Assembly: GCA_023457255.1 (NCBI GenBank)
Contig: JAEWMB010000002.1
Location: 90,103-154,102 of the forward strand
Origin: Bacillota bacterium
GTDB taxonomy: Bacteria; Bacillota; Clostridia; Lachnospirales; Lachnospiraceae
DNA: 64,000 bases
Reading direction: 5' to 3'
Made by a program: the position numbers and the translations under genes. Shown one piece after another: positions 16,736-24,827 of the stretch; within the stretch, counting starts at the first letter, position 1; each line of letters opens with the position of its first letter. The notes beneath the pieces are model-generated. The model searched no databases and was not told where the DNA came from. It worked only from the letters and a program-made list of their open reading frames with translations.

Positions 16736-17362
16736 ATGAATAAAAAACGAGTGATTATCTTAGTATTAGCAGTTCTTAATGCCTTACTTTTAATTGGTAT
16801 CCTTCGGTTGCCAAAAAAAGAACCGAAGGTGAAAGAAATCATAGAAACACAGGTTACTACGATAAATGCGATAGATCAGACGGAGGCAATGGAACATCCT
16901 GATTTTGTGAAAGAAGAATATGCTGCTGCCATACCAGAGGGAGAAAATATTGCACTTGGGAAGAAAGCTACCTCAGATAGTTTTACTCAAAGTTATACAG
17001 CAAGGAAAGTAACGGATGGTATTGCCACCGGAGTTTCTTATTGGGAAGGGAGCCCTAAGAGTTATCCCAATATCATTACATTAGACCTAGAAGAGGTAAA
17101 TTCTATCCATACAATACGGGTCTGCCTTTCTCCAATGAGTATATGGGGTAAAAGGACACAGGATTTTTCTGTTTTAATCAGTAATGATAATGAGACATTT
17201 ACAGAAATAGTGCCATCCAAACAGTATACGTTTGACCCCGATAGGGGAAATGAAGTTCAGATTAAGTTAGATAATATTGAGGCTCGTTACATTCAGTTAT
17301 CTATTACTGCTAACTCTGGTGCAGCGGCCGGACAAATTGCGGAGTTAGAAGTGTACCAGTAG
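16736..17362 (+). CDS. Membrane-tethered F5/8 type C (discoidin, CBM32-like) domain protein
   Basis: 208 residues. A short cytoplasmic stretch MNKKR, one transmembrane helix (about 5-22) and a KKEPKVKE stalk resemble the anchor of the preceding glycosidase. Residues about 70-208 form a discoidin-like jelly roll: ENIALGKKATSDS, VTDGIATGVSYWEG, YPNIITLDLEEVNSIHTIRV, then RTQDFSVLISNDNETF and ARYIQLSI near the end. Such domains bind carbohydrate, so this may hold a glycan at the cell surface for the neighbouring enzyme. ATG 16736 follows GGAGGG; an earlier in-frame ATG at 16724 has no good ribosome site. The gaps to its neighbours are 88 and 46 bases. Confidence 0.8.
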   Translation: MNKKRVIILVLAVLNALLLIGILRLPKKEPKVKEIIETQVTTINAIDQTEAMEHPDFVKEEYAAAIPEGENIALGKKATSDSFTQSYTARKVTDGIATGVSYWEGSPKSYPNIITLDLEEVNSIHTIRVCLSPMSIWGKRTQDFSVLISNDNETFTEIVPSKQYTFDPDRGNEVQIKLDNIEARYIQLSITANSGAAAGQIAELEVYQ

Positions 17363-17408
17363 CATTAGCTTTTTGCTATGAGATAACACCTAAAGGAGAA
17401 GGTGGGAT

Positions 17409-19511
17409 ATGAGCAAGAGAGATCAGAAAAGGTCAGTCGGAAAGAAAAGAAAAGTAATACAGCCGCCGCTGCATAGTGTCGGGATAAAATTAATTGCGGC
17501 AGTACTGGTACCAGTGGTATTTATTATTATCCTTGGAATATCCTCCTATCTGTCTTCTTTCAAGGGACTCATTGAAAGTTATGAAGAATCCAGTTTATCT
17601 ACACTACAGATGATGACGGATTATTTTAAACTTGGTTTTGAATCAGTAAAAACAAAGGCAATACAAATTAACAACAATGATGTCGTTAAGAAATATTATT
17701 CCGGTTATTATAAAGGGAATAAGGTGGAGGAAGCAGAGCAGGAAAGAACGGTAAATAATATGCTATCTTCAATTGCGTTGTCGGATAGTGTAGTAGAGAA
17801 TATCTATCTTCTTGCGAATTATGGTACGGAACTTTCCACGAAGGGAACTGCACTGAATAAGGCATATGAATATTTTCTGGAATCAGAAGAAGGGATCAAT
17901 TTTCAAAATCAAAATTTAAAACTAAAGTGGAGCGGATGGCATAATTACTTGGATGAGAGTACCGGTGTAAAAGAGGAGGCTTATGCCTGTTCTCTAAGTT
18001 TTAGCTTGTATAATAAGAATTACAAACAAATTGGACTCTTAGTCTTTGATATTCGTCCGGACTTTATTGTAGATGCCATGAAAAAGACTGGAATCAATGA
18101 AAATAGTTTGGTTGGTTTTGTTACCGGTGATAATCGGGTAATCCTTTATGGACAGATGGAGGAGGCTGCCGGAGAAAGCGGAGAGGAGGCTAAGCTTAAA
18201 GAGCTTGCCTTATCATCGAAAGCGCAATCAGGAAGTGGATATCAATACATTGATTATCAAGGAGAGTCCCATCTCTATCTTTTTACCAGTTTGCCGGAAC
18301 AAGATATGAAAGTATTTGCCGTAATCCCAAAGAGCATGGTAACAAAACGTGCCGATGATACCTTACGGTTAACGATAGGAATTGTTATTCTGGCAAGTTT
18401 GATAGCTATCATAATTGGAATACGCTTTGGTTCCGGAATTAATAAAGTGATTCAAAGTGTAAATGAAGTATTAAAGAAAGTATCGGAAGGAAATTTGACA
18501 GTTAGCACAAAGATAAAAAGGAAAGACCAATTCTTTACGCTTTCAGGAGGAATTAACAAAATGATACATGAGATGCGTGAGATGATCTATCAGATATCCT
18601 CGGTTGGCGTCTCCTTGTTTGAAACCGCCGGTACTTTGGAGGACCACACTAAGAATCTCTTAGAGACAACAAGGAACATTGACAGTGCGATGATTGAGAT
18701 AAAAGACAATGCCAGATTCCAGTGTGAAGATACAACGAGTTGTCTAAAACAGATGTCATACCTTTCCACGCAGATTGAGGTTGTGAGCCAAACTGCAGTA
18801 AACATAGAGAAAATCTCAAAGAAATCCAAAGCTGTGGTTGATGAGGGAATCGTGATTGTTCATGATTTATCCGAGAAGGCAAAAGATACGGTAGAGATAA
18901 CCTCGGTAGTAATAGAGGATATAAAATTATTGGAAGAAAAGTCACTTTCCGTACATATGATTGTAGATGCTATAAGGGAGATATCAGAACAAACGAACTT
19001 GCTTTCGTTAAATGCGTCCATTGAAGCTGCAAGAGCGGGAGAGGCGGGAAGAGGGTTTGCTGTAGTTGCACAGGAGATAAGAAAACTTGCGGAGCAGTCA
19101 CAGGTGGCTACGGACAAAGTGTCCGATATCATTAAAGAAATAGCAATACAAACAAAAGAGACGGTATTGCGTGCGAATGAAGCAAAAATAATTATATCAA
19201 CAGAGGAAGAAATCCTACATAAAACCGTCACAGTATTTCATGAAATCAATGAACAAGTTGGCTGTTTATCTGCAAATATGCTTCCGATAACAGAAGGTAT
19301 CCGAAAAATTGAAGGAGCCAAGACAGATACCTTAAGAGCGGTAGAAAACATCACTGCATTATCAAAACAAACGGTCATACATACGGATGAACTTAGTAAA
19401 TCAACAGCAAATCAATTAAGCACGGTTGAATTATTAAGCCAAAGTGCTCAAAAGCAGCAAGAAATCTCCAAGGAGCTAGGAGAGCATTTTGCACTCTTTC
19501 AGGTGGAATAG
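17409..19511 (+). CDS. Methyl-accepting chemotaxis protein
   Basis: A 700-residue transmembrane chemoreceptor. A basic N-terminal tail of 25 residues leads to TM1 (about 26-48), a large extracellular dCache-like sensor (about 50-317, including CSLSFSLYNKNYKQIGLLVF and HLYLFTSLPEQDMKVFAVIP), TM2 (about 320-341), HAMP and a long coiled coil. The conserved signalling tip EISEQTNLLSLNASIEAARA followed by GEAGRGFAVVAQEIRKLAEQ is complete, so it should couple to CheA/CheW. It follows the tethered glycosidase and discoidin genes, suggesting a sugar released by them as attractant (inference). A terminator follows. Confidence 0.95.
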   Translation: MSKRDQKRSVGKKRKVIQPPLHSVGIKLIAAVLVPVVFIIILGISSYLSSFKGLIESYEESSLSTLQMMTDYFKLGFESVKTKAIQINNNDVVKKYYSGYYKGNKVEEAEQERTVNNMLSSIALSDSVVENIYLLANYGTELSTKGTALNKAYEYFLESEEGINFQNQNLKLKWSGWHNYLDESTGVKEEAYACSLSFSLYNKNYKQIGLLVFDIRPDFIVDAMKKTGINENSLVGFVTGDNRVILYGQMEEAAGESGEEAKLKELALSSKAQSGSGYQYIDYQGESHLYLFTSLPEQDMKVFAVIPKSMVTKRADDTLRLTIGIVILASLIAIIIGIRFGSGINKVIQSVNEVLKKVSEGNLTVSTKIKRKDQFFTLSGGINKMIHEMREMIYQISSVGVSLFETAGTLEDHTKNLLETTRNIDSAMIEIKDNARFQCEDTTSCLKQMSYLSTQIEVVSQTAVNIEKISKKSKAVVDEGIVIVHDLSEKAKDTVEITSVVIEDIKLLEEKSLSVHMIVDAIREISEQTNLLSLNASIEAARAGEAGRGFAVVAQEIRKLAEQSQVATDKVSDIIKEIAIQTKETVLRANEAKIIISTEEEILHKTVTVFHEINEQVGCLSANMLPITEGIRKIEGAKTDTLRAVENITALSKQTVIHTDELSKSTANQLSTVELLSQSAQKQQEISKELGEHFALFQVE

Positions 19512-19548
19512 TGTAAGCCATAGGAACAATTAAATCAAATAAGAGAGA

Positions 19549-19590
19549 AAATCACCATAGCGTATTAATAAAGTGCTGTGGTGATTTTTT
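19549..19590 (+). terminator. Intrinsic terminator after the chemoreceptor
   Basis: AATCACCATAGC pairs with GCTGTGGTGATT (one G-U), followed by six Ts. A second hairpin ACCGGCT-A-AGCCGGT lies at 19615-19629 without a plus-strand T-run. The rest of the 19512-19867 gap shows no gene. Confidence 0.85.
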
Positions 19591-19867
19591 ATTGTATCTA
19601 AGTATAATAAAACCACCGGCTAAGCCGGTAGTATTAATTCGTTATATCCAAAGAGTAGTTACTATATTGGTGAGGGTAGAAAAATATGGAATTTGCCTGT
19701 AATTTATGCTAAGATGTTAATAAGGCAGCAAAGAAATAATGATAGGTATAATAAATCTTTCTAGTTTTAGAAAGGAAGAAAATAATGATTTTATTAGAAA
19801 CTACATAGGAGTAAATTATGCGCCGGTCATAATATATTCAGCTACGTTTCATGAGAGGGAGGATTGG

Positions 19868-20212
19868 ATGTTAAAAAGTAAGATGGAACAGGAGAAGGAA
19901 ATTAGGAAAGAATTAGATACTTTATACGAAGAATTCGGGTATCTATACAAAGATTACTGTACCAAAGAACAACAGGAAGAATTATCAAACTTAAAGAAAG
20001 AAGGGCAACCCCTGCCTGATAATTTATGCTATGATGCAAAATGTGAGAAGTTATATTATAGCATTCCATCGAGCTTATCGGCCGAAGAACTTGAAGACCT
20101 AACAAAATTACGTTTGCTAAAGTATACCAGGAATATAAGTTATGCGGTTAACTTTATTGTACTGGTCATTGTTCTGGGGATTTTACTATCTATACTTAAT
20201 ACCTTTCGCTGA
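19868..20212 (+). CDS. Tail-anchored small membrane protein, unknown function
   Basis: I start at ATG 19868 behind GAGGGAGGA, giving 114 residues; an upstream ATG at 19739 is in frame but its extra 43 residues look non-coding and have no ribosome site. The product has a charged amphipathic N-terminal half (KSKMEQEKEIRKELDTLYEE, then YKDYCTKEQQEELSNL) and a single C-terminal transmembrane helix (about 91-110, YAVNFIVLVIVLGILLSIL) with almost nothing after it. This is the layout of a tail-anchored protein facing the cytoplasm. I do not recognise a family. It stands alone between the chemoreceptor and the next gene. Confidence 0.6.
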   Translation: MLKSKMEQEKEIRKELDTLYEEFGYLYKDYCTKEQQEELSNLKKEGQPLPDNLCYDAKCEKLYYSIPSSLSAEELEDLTKLRLLKYTRNISYAVNFIVLVIVLGILLSILNTFR

Positions 20213-20400
20213 GGATTTATTGGAAAGGATGAATAACAAGGCTGGCAGTATGCAGGAGCGTTAAGAGCAGGCTATCTTTGAAAAAGAGGTTAGTTTGGCC
20301 CAATATAAAATCGTAAGCTATTATTTAAATAGTACACCGCAACGAAGTGACTATCATATAATATTACATAACATCGGTAACAGAATGATAGGAGGTTGTT

Positions 20401-20976
20401 ATGAGAGGTCGACCAGGCCGTCCGCAAGGACCTAACCGTATGAGTATAAATCGTGCACGGATTGAAGATATAACATTCCGGGGCAATCAGGGAAGAGTCA
20501 CGATATCCTATGGGGTACCACAGCGGAATCAATTGATTTTAAAGCAGATACTGGTTTTACTTGTTGATGCGCGTACTAGAATATCAGGCAGCTTTGGGCA
20601 AAGAATTTCATTCAGGGATCTGCAGCGTGGTATGCTTGTAGATGCTATAGTTTCACCAAACTTTACAAGAAGTAACCCACCGCAAACCACAGCATTTGAA
20701 ATTGCTGTAATAGGAGAAGAGCGTTACCCAACAAGGATTGAAAATATTCTAAGGGTGGATGTCAGAAATCAAATGATTCTAACCGGTAGTTCACTGGATC
20801 CTTCAAGTCAAATCCGTTTTGTAGTAAATAATAGAACGGAAATCTTAGGACCAAGAGGAAATCGTATTACCTTGCCGCAGTTAAAACCAGGTCAAACCGT
20901 CATGATTACTCATGAGAATTTTATGACAGCAAGTATTCCACCGCAAACGGTTGCTATAAGAATTCAAGTATTATAA
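20401..20976 (+). CDS. Two-fold repeat protein of unknown function
   Basis: 191 residues starting at ATG 20401 behind AGGAGG (20390-20395). It is built from two copies of one domain: residues about 20-104 and 111-190. Matching pieces are ARIEDITF with TRIENILR, FGQRISFRDLQRGMLV with RGNRITLPQLKPGQTV, and NPPQTTAFEIAVI with IPPQTVAIRIQVL. Each copy looks all-beta, like small barrel domains in secreted or wall-associated proteins, but no signal peptide or membrane segment is present. The first 15 residues are rich in Arg, Gly and Pro. It stands alone and I cannot name a function. Confidence 0.7.
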   Translation: MRGRPGRPQGPNRMSINRARIEDITFRGNQGRVTISYGVPQRNQLILKQILVLLVDARTRISGSFGQRISFRDLQRGMLVDAIVSPNFTRSNPPQTTAFEIAVIGEERYPTRIENILRVDVRNQMILTGSSLDPSSQIRFVVNNRTEILGPRGNRITLPQLKPGQTVMITHENFMTASIPPQTVAIRIQVL

Positions 20977-21137
20977 GAGAAAGACAGATTTGTTACAATT
21001 GTCAGGAAGTATGGTGTAAATGTTTAATGAAAGGAAATGGTTGAAGAGAATTATGATAAGAAGAATCATGATTTTATACAGCCATTTCTTTTTAACATAA
21101 CGGTCTATATGTCTTTTGGTGCTTCCTTAACATAGTA

Positions 21138-21168
21138 TTGACGCTATCCTTACGTCACGCTTTATACT
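21138..21168 (+). promoter_or_regulatory. Candidate promoter without a following gene
   Basis: TTGACG (21138-21143) and TATACT (21163-21168), spacer 19. A 23-base dyad starts the next base and a small terminator follows at 21203, with no open reading frame in between. Confidence 0.4.
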
Positions 21169-21191
21169 CCAATTATCACGTGATAACTTGG
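21169..21191. repeat. 23-base palindrome at a presumed transcription start
   Basis: The centre TTATCACGTGATAA (21173-21186) is a perfect 14-base palindrome. Symmetry extends to CCAA and TTGG at the ends with one mismatch pair. It could be a dimeric-regulator operator or, as RNA, a hairpin. Confidence 0.55.
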
Positions 21192-21202
21192 AATCAGCAA
21201 AG

Positions 21203-21230
21203 ATGATGGCAAATCTGCTATCATTCTTTT
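21203..21230 (+). terminator. Short intrinsic-terminator-like hairpin
   Basis: ATGATGGC pairs with GCTATCAT (one G-U) around a six-base loop, followed by TTCTTTT. With the promoter and palindrome upstream it would bound a transcript of only about 50-60 bases. Confidence 0.5.
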
Positions 21231-21668
21231 AGGGGCATATATATGCAGAACGGAGGAAGGATGAAAACATGGCATGAAACAGGCGATAATGGAATTTATA
21301 GTCTGCGATAGGAGAAAGGAAAATGTGGAATCATATATTTAAATAGCATGAAATGCCTTGTACTTTTGCAGAAAATAAATAATTTTAAAGAATATTGAAG
21401 TAAGCGTGATAAAAAATAAGAATTATACTGAATGTGAAGCGGGAATAAAACACTTCCTGACAAGAAAATAGGTTTATCGAAACAAAAAAAGAGATAAATA
21501 GTTATATTACGTAATAATAAAATACAGGGAAAGAAGTTCTTTTTATCGGCATTCAAAATTAAGGTAAAAAATGATACCAAAATTAATTTCATAATAGCAA
21601 AAAAGGAGAAAGAAACTCTACAAAATGTGAATTAATGTATAGAAATGTAAAAAAATACAAAGGAGTGT
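21231..21668. other. AT-rich stretch without a supported gene
   Basis: A strong ribosome site at 21253-21259 precedes ATG 21261 but opens only 16 codons (start MKTWHETGDN). A 98-codon minus-strand frame (21296-21592) has no ribosome site and a composition like random AT-rich DNA. No convincing RNA gene was seen. Confidence 0.4.
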
Positions 21669-21697
21669 TTGACATATAATTCCAAACGTCTTATAAT
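21669..21697 (+). promoter_or_regulatory. Perfect consensus sigma-A promoter
   Basis: TTGACA (21669-21674), 17-base spacer, TATAAT (21692-21697): both boxes match consensus exactly. It drives the secreted membrane protein starting at 21753. Confidence 0.85.
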
Positions 21698-21752
21698 AAA
21701 TATAGGGATATCAAAATTTAACATATGGGTATACGATTAAGGGGTGAATTTA

Positions 21753-22100
21753 TTGAAGAAAGTTATTTTCATGCTAATGATAACGTTATGTTTATCAGCT
21801 TCAGTTCATCCAATGGAGGCGTTTGGAATTATACCGGCATATTCAGAGGAATCTGACAATGGAATTGATAGCGTAACCGTATTACAGTCCATGGTATTTG
21901 ATACCTTCCTGATAAAATCGGAACCCTTGCCTAGTGAGCAGGTGAAGCCGGTTGAAGAGAATCCTGAACAAGAAGAACAGGCGGATACAGAGGAAACTCC
22001 TGCTAAGGTAGATATTATTTATATACTACTTGTGCTCATCGGTTTTATGTTGTTAGGAGCCTTTATGCTTCATGCGAAGGATAAAAGAAAAGATTTATAA
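21753..22100 (+). CDS. Secreted, C-terminally membrane-anchored small protein
   Basis: I choose the TTG at 21753, spaced from AAGGGGTGA at 21739-21747, giving 115 residues; a GTG at 21744 would overlap that ribosome site. A signal peptide (MKKVIFMLMITLCLSASVHP) is followed by about 60 mostly acidic residues rich in Glu, Pro and Gln, then one transmembrane helix (about 87-105, IIYILLVLIGFMLLGAFML) and a basic tail HAKDKRKDL. This predicts a type I membrane protein with an acidic extracellular stalk. I recognise no family. The gene stands alone between a perfect promoter and a strong terminator, so it is probably well expressed. Confidence 0.6.
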   Translation: MKKVIFMLMITLCLSASVHPMEAFGIIPAYSEESDNGIDSVTVLQSMVFDTFLIKSEPLPSEQVKPVEENPEQEEQADTEETPAKVDIIYILLVLIGFMLLGAFMLHAKDKRKDL

Positions 22101-22111
22101 AAGGGGATGAA

Positions 22112-22170
22112 AAAGGCCTGCTACAAGTAAGTTTTCTAACTAGTTAACTTTTTGTAACAGGCTTTTTTTC
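22112..22170 (+). terminator. Strong intrinsic terminator
   Basis: GCCTG-c-TACAA pairs with TTGTA-a-CAGGC across a structured loop (AACTAGTT inside), followed by seven Ts. Confidence 0.8.
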
Positions 22171-22543
22171 ATACCAAAAAAATCCTATGTTTCTTGCAGC
22201 AGCATAAAATAACCGAATTTGACGGATAGAAAATAAATCAAAGAAAAGATGCTATGGAGAAAATAAGAAGAATGACCTAAGCATTTGATAGTATTTTTCG
22301 AAAACAAAATATAAAAAATTCTTTTTTACACATAAATTCCAGTTAAATTATGCAAACTATTGATAGCATCTGTAGCATTAGCAGTGCAATATATTTGACA
22401 ACAGAAGGTCGTAAAGAATATGAGCCTATTGTTGTAAAGGAGAAAGAGTGAACGATTTTTAATCTTTCACCCACCAAGTTTGTGCTGCGCCAAACTTGAG
22501 CATTCGCTGCTCCTAAAAGATAGTCGCAGCATGGAGGCTATTT
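22171..22543. other. Leader region of the flavoprotein gene
   Basis: A 373-base gene-free stretch. TTGACA at 22395-22400 may be a -35 box (the -10 is poor). A perfect hairpin, CAAGTTTG (22475-22482) with CAAACTTG (22491-22498) around an eight-base loop, lies about 45 bases before the next start codon with no T-run after it. Confidence 0.4.
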
Positions 22544-24337
22544 ATGAAAAGGCGTATTGTTGCAATCGCCATGATTGCAATCATGGCATTTGTATTAATG
22601 TCTTGCAGTAAAAAGGAAAATGAGGGAGGAGTTACACCCTCAGCCACGCCTTCCGCGGGCGGAAGGTTTACACCCGGAACTTATGAGGGCAAAGCCTCCG
22701 GGTATGGCGGAGAAATAACCGCAACCGTTGTCCTTAGCAATGACCGAATTGAATCGGTTACTGTATTTGGTCCAAATGAGACGGAGAATATTGGATCAAT
22801 TGCAGTACGTGATTTACCAGCACAAATTGTGGAGCAGCAATCAGTTCAGGTTGATGTTGTAAGCGGGGCAACTACAACAAGCAAAGCAATTATTGAAGCA
22901 GTTACAGCGGCATTTGCCAGCGCTGGTGTTGACGTATCAACGTTGACACCAGCGGAACCAAAACCAAGGAAAGAAGCAAAACAGGCAGAAGAAGCAATAG
23001 CGGTTGACGTATGTGTCCTCGGTGCCGGTGGGGCAGGAATGACGGCGGCGATTGAAGCAAAGGCAGCAGGGCTGTCGGTCGTCATCTTAGAGAAGATGCC
23101 AATGGCAGGTGGGAATACCGTAAAAGCGACCGGTGGAATTAATGCAGCGAATACTCCTCTTCAAAAAGAACTTGGGATTGCAGATACGATTGAGAGTTTT
23201 GTGGAAGACACCATGAAAGGTGGAAATTATATAAACAAGGAAGCGTTAGTCCGCACAATGGCTGAAAATTCCTCGGATGCAATTGCTTGGCTGGACTCAA
23301 TCGGAGCACCGTTAGTGGAATTATCTTATTCCGGCGGTGCTACTTTTAAGAGAATTCATGCCCCTAAGGGGAGAGCTGCAATTGGAAATTACATTGTAAA
23401 TACATTTTTAAATAATATAGAGAGTAATGAAATTGATATACGTTATAATACAAAAGCAACCGAAATTTTGATGGATCAAGGTAAAGTATCCGGAGTGATT
23501 GCGAAAGGAAAAGAAAGAGATTATAAGATAGCGTGTGAAGCTGTCATTTTAGCAACGGGCGGATTTGGTGCGAATGAAGCTATGGTGGTGGAATATGATA
23601 AAAAACTTGCTGGCTTTAAAACCACGAATGCGCCGGGAGCTACCGGTGACGGTATTAGGATGGCACAAGATATTGGTGCTAATGTTGTTGATCTGGAACA
23701 AATTCAGACACATCCAACCGTTGAGCAGGAAACCGGTATTATGATTACAGAATCTGTTCGTAGTCAAGGTGCAATTCTAATAAATAAAAATGGCGAGCGT
23801 TTTTATAATGAGTTAAGTACAAGAAACTTGGTGTCCAATGCAATTATGCAGCAAGAAGGCAGTTATGCTTATCTGATTTTTGATCAACAGCTTAGGGAAA
23901 GTTTAAGTGCTGTTGAGAGTTATGTCAATGCAGATATTGTGAAGGAGGAGAATAATCTTTTGAAACTTGCAGATGATATTGAGGTAGATCCGGATCAATT
24001 AATCTCGACTGTGTCAGAGTGGAATAAGACGATTATGAAAAAAGGACAAGACTTATTTAATCGTACCACCGGAATGGAGACAACCATTTCAAAAGCTCCT
24101 TATTATGCAATCAAAGTAGCACCTGCAATTCATCATACGATGGGTGGAGTTGAGATTAACACGAAGGCAGAGGTTATCTCTGCAGATGGAACGCCAATTA
24201 ATGGACTATTCGCAGCCGGAGAAGTTACTGGCGGAATTCACGGAGCGAATCGTATCGGCGGCAATGCAGTCTGTGATATTGTAGTATTTGGCAGGATTGC
24301 AGCAAAAAGTGCCAAAGAATATGTGGAAGCACACTAA
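22544..24337 (+). CDS. Flavinylated extracellular fumarate-reductase-like lipoprotein (FMN-binding plus FAD domains)
   Basis: 597 residues. Signal peptide with lipobox LMSC (lipidated C21). Residues about 45-130 form an FMN-binding domain with DVVSGATTTSKAI, the motif on whose threonine ApbE attaches FMN covalently. Residues about 150-595 are a FAD-binding domain of the flavocytochrome-c fumarate reductase family: VCVLGAGGAGMTAAIEAKAA near the start, IQTHPT, the catalytic-arginine segment ESVRSQGAIL (R406), HHTMGGV and HGANRIGGN. The known substrate and proton-transfer residues therefore look present. It should act outside the membrane as a terminal reductase for fumarate or a related enoate, fed by membrane-derived electrons. 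No electron-transfer partner or ApbE gene is nearby. Confidence 0.88.
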   Translation: MKRRIVAIAMIAIMAFVLMSCSKKENEGGVTPSATPSAGGRFTPGTYEGKASGYGGEITATVVLSNDRIESVTVFGPNETENIGSIAVRDLPAQIVEQQSVQVDVVSGATTTSKAIIEAVTAAFASAGVDVSTLTPAEPKPRKEAKQAEEAIAVDVCVLGAGGAGMTAAIEAKAAGLSVVILEKMPMAGGNTVKATGGINAANTPLQKELGIADTIESFVEDTMKGGNYINKEALVRTMAENSSDAIAWLDSIGAPLVELSYSGGATFKRIHAPKGRAAIGNYIVNTFLNNIESNEIDIRYNTKATEILMDQGKVSGVIAKGKERDYKIACEAVILATGGFGANEAMVVEYDKKLAGFKTTNAPGATGDGIRMAQDIGANVVDLEQIQTHPTVEQETGIMITESVRSQGAILINKNGERFYNELSTRNLVSNAIMQQEGSYAYLIFDQQLRESLSAVESYVNADIVKEENNLLKLADDIEVDPDQLISTVSEWNKTIMKKGQDLFNRTTGMETTISKAPYYAIKVAPAIHHTMGGVEINTKAEVISADGTPINGLFAAGEVTGGIHGANRIGGNAVCDIVVFGRIAAKSAKEYVEAH

Positions 24338-24348
24338 GGAGGTTGCAC

Positions 24349-24504
24349 ATGAATAATCATAATACATTTGCTTCAGAGAAAAAAGAGCAAAAGAATCAAA
24401 ACGAAAAATTTAACGGTGCCACACAGAAGGTTAAAGTTGAAAACCAAAATCAGACTCACAATTCGAAAAAGGAAGGAATTGCACCAATCAATCGTGCAAG
24501 ATAA
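24349..24504 (+). CDS. Small hydrophilic protein, 51 residues, unknown
   Basis: ATG 24349 lies seven bases after a textbook AAGGAGG (24336-24342), 11 bases beyond the stop of the flavoprotein gene, and the frame closes at 24504 just before a strong terminator. The product is very rich in Asn, Gln and Lys, without hydrophobic segment or cysteine, and ends KEGIAPINRAR. Composition and size resemble small acid-soluble spore proteins of the minor classes, but I see no diagnostic motif, so that is only a suggestion. Tight spacing places it in one transcript with the flavoprotein. Confidence 0.6.
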   Translation: MNNHNTFASEKKEQKNQNEKFNGATQKVKVENQNQTHNSKKEGIAPINRAR

Positions 24505-24510
24505 ATTAGG

Positions 24511-24560
24511 AAAAGGAACCAGTGCAAAACGTTCATTAAGTTTTGCCGGTTCCTTTTATT
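24511..24560 (+). terminator. Intrinsic terminator of the flavoprotein unit
   Basis: AAAAGGAACC-GTGCAAAAC pairs with GTTTTGCCGGTTCCTTTT apart from one bulge; a T-rich tail follows. Confidence 0.85.
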
Positions 24561-24827
24561 TATGGTAAAAGAAAAGATCTCAAAAGCATGTTTTTGTTAG
24601 AATAAACCAGCTAATTTATTCTAACATACCTCAAAATATATGTTATAATAAATTAGCTTTATTTTTACTCGATACATTCTGAAAGACTTATTAATTAAGA
24701 AAAAATAGTGAAACAGTGAAATAGTGAAATGGAACCGAATCAAGCCAAGACTATATAAATTATTCTAATGAGCAAAACTAAGAATAAGAATAGCTTAAAT
24801 TATATAAGAAAGAAGAGGAAGAACGAT

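Noticed and set aside
19615..19629. Hairpin ACCGGCT-A-AGCCGGT as a second terminator
   Set aside because: No T-run follows on the plus strand and no minus-strand gene ends there.
21296..21592. Minus-strand frame of 98 codons rich in Phe, Leu and Ile
   Set aside because: No ribosome site and a composition expected from AT-rich non-coding DNA.
23549..23767. 72-codon minus-strand frame within the flavoprotein gene
   Set aside because: It lies wholly inside a well-supported gene and shows no domain.
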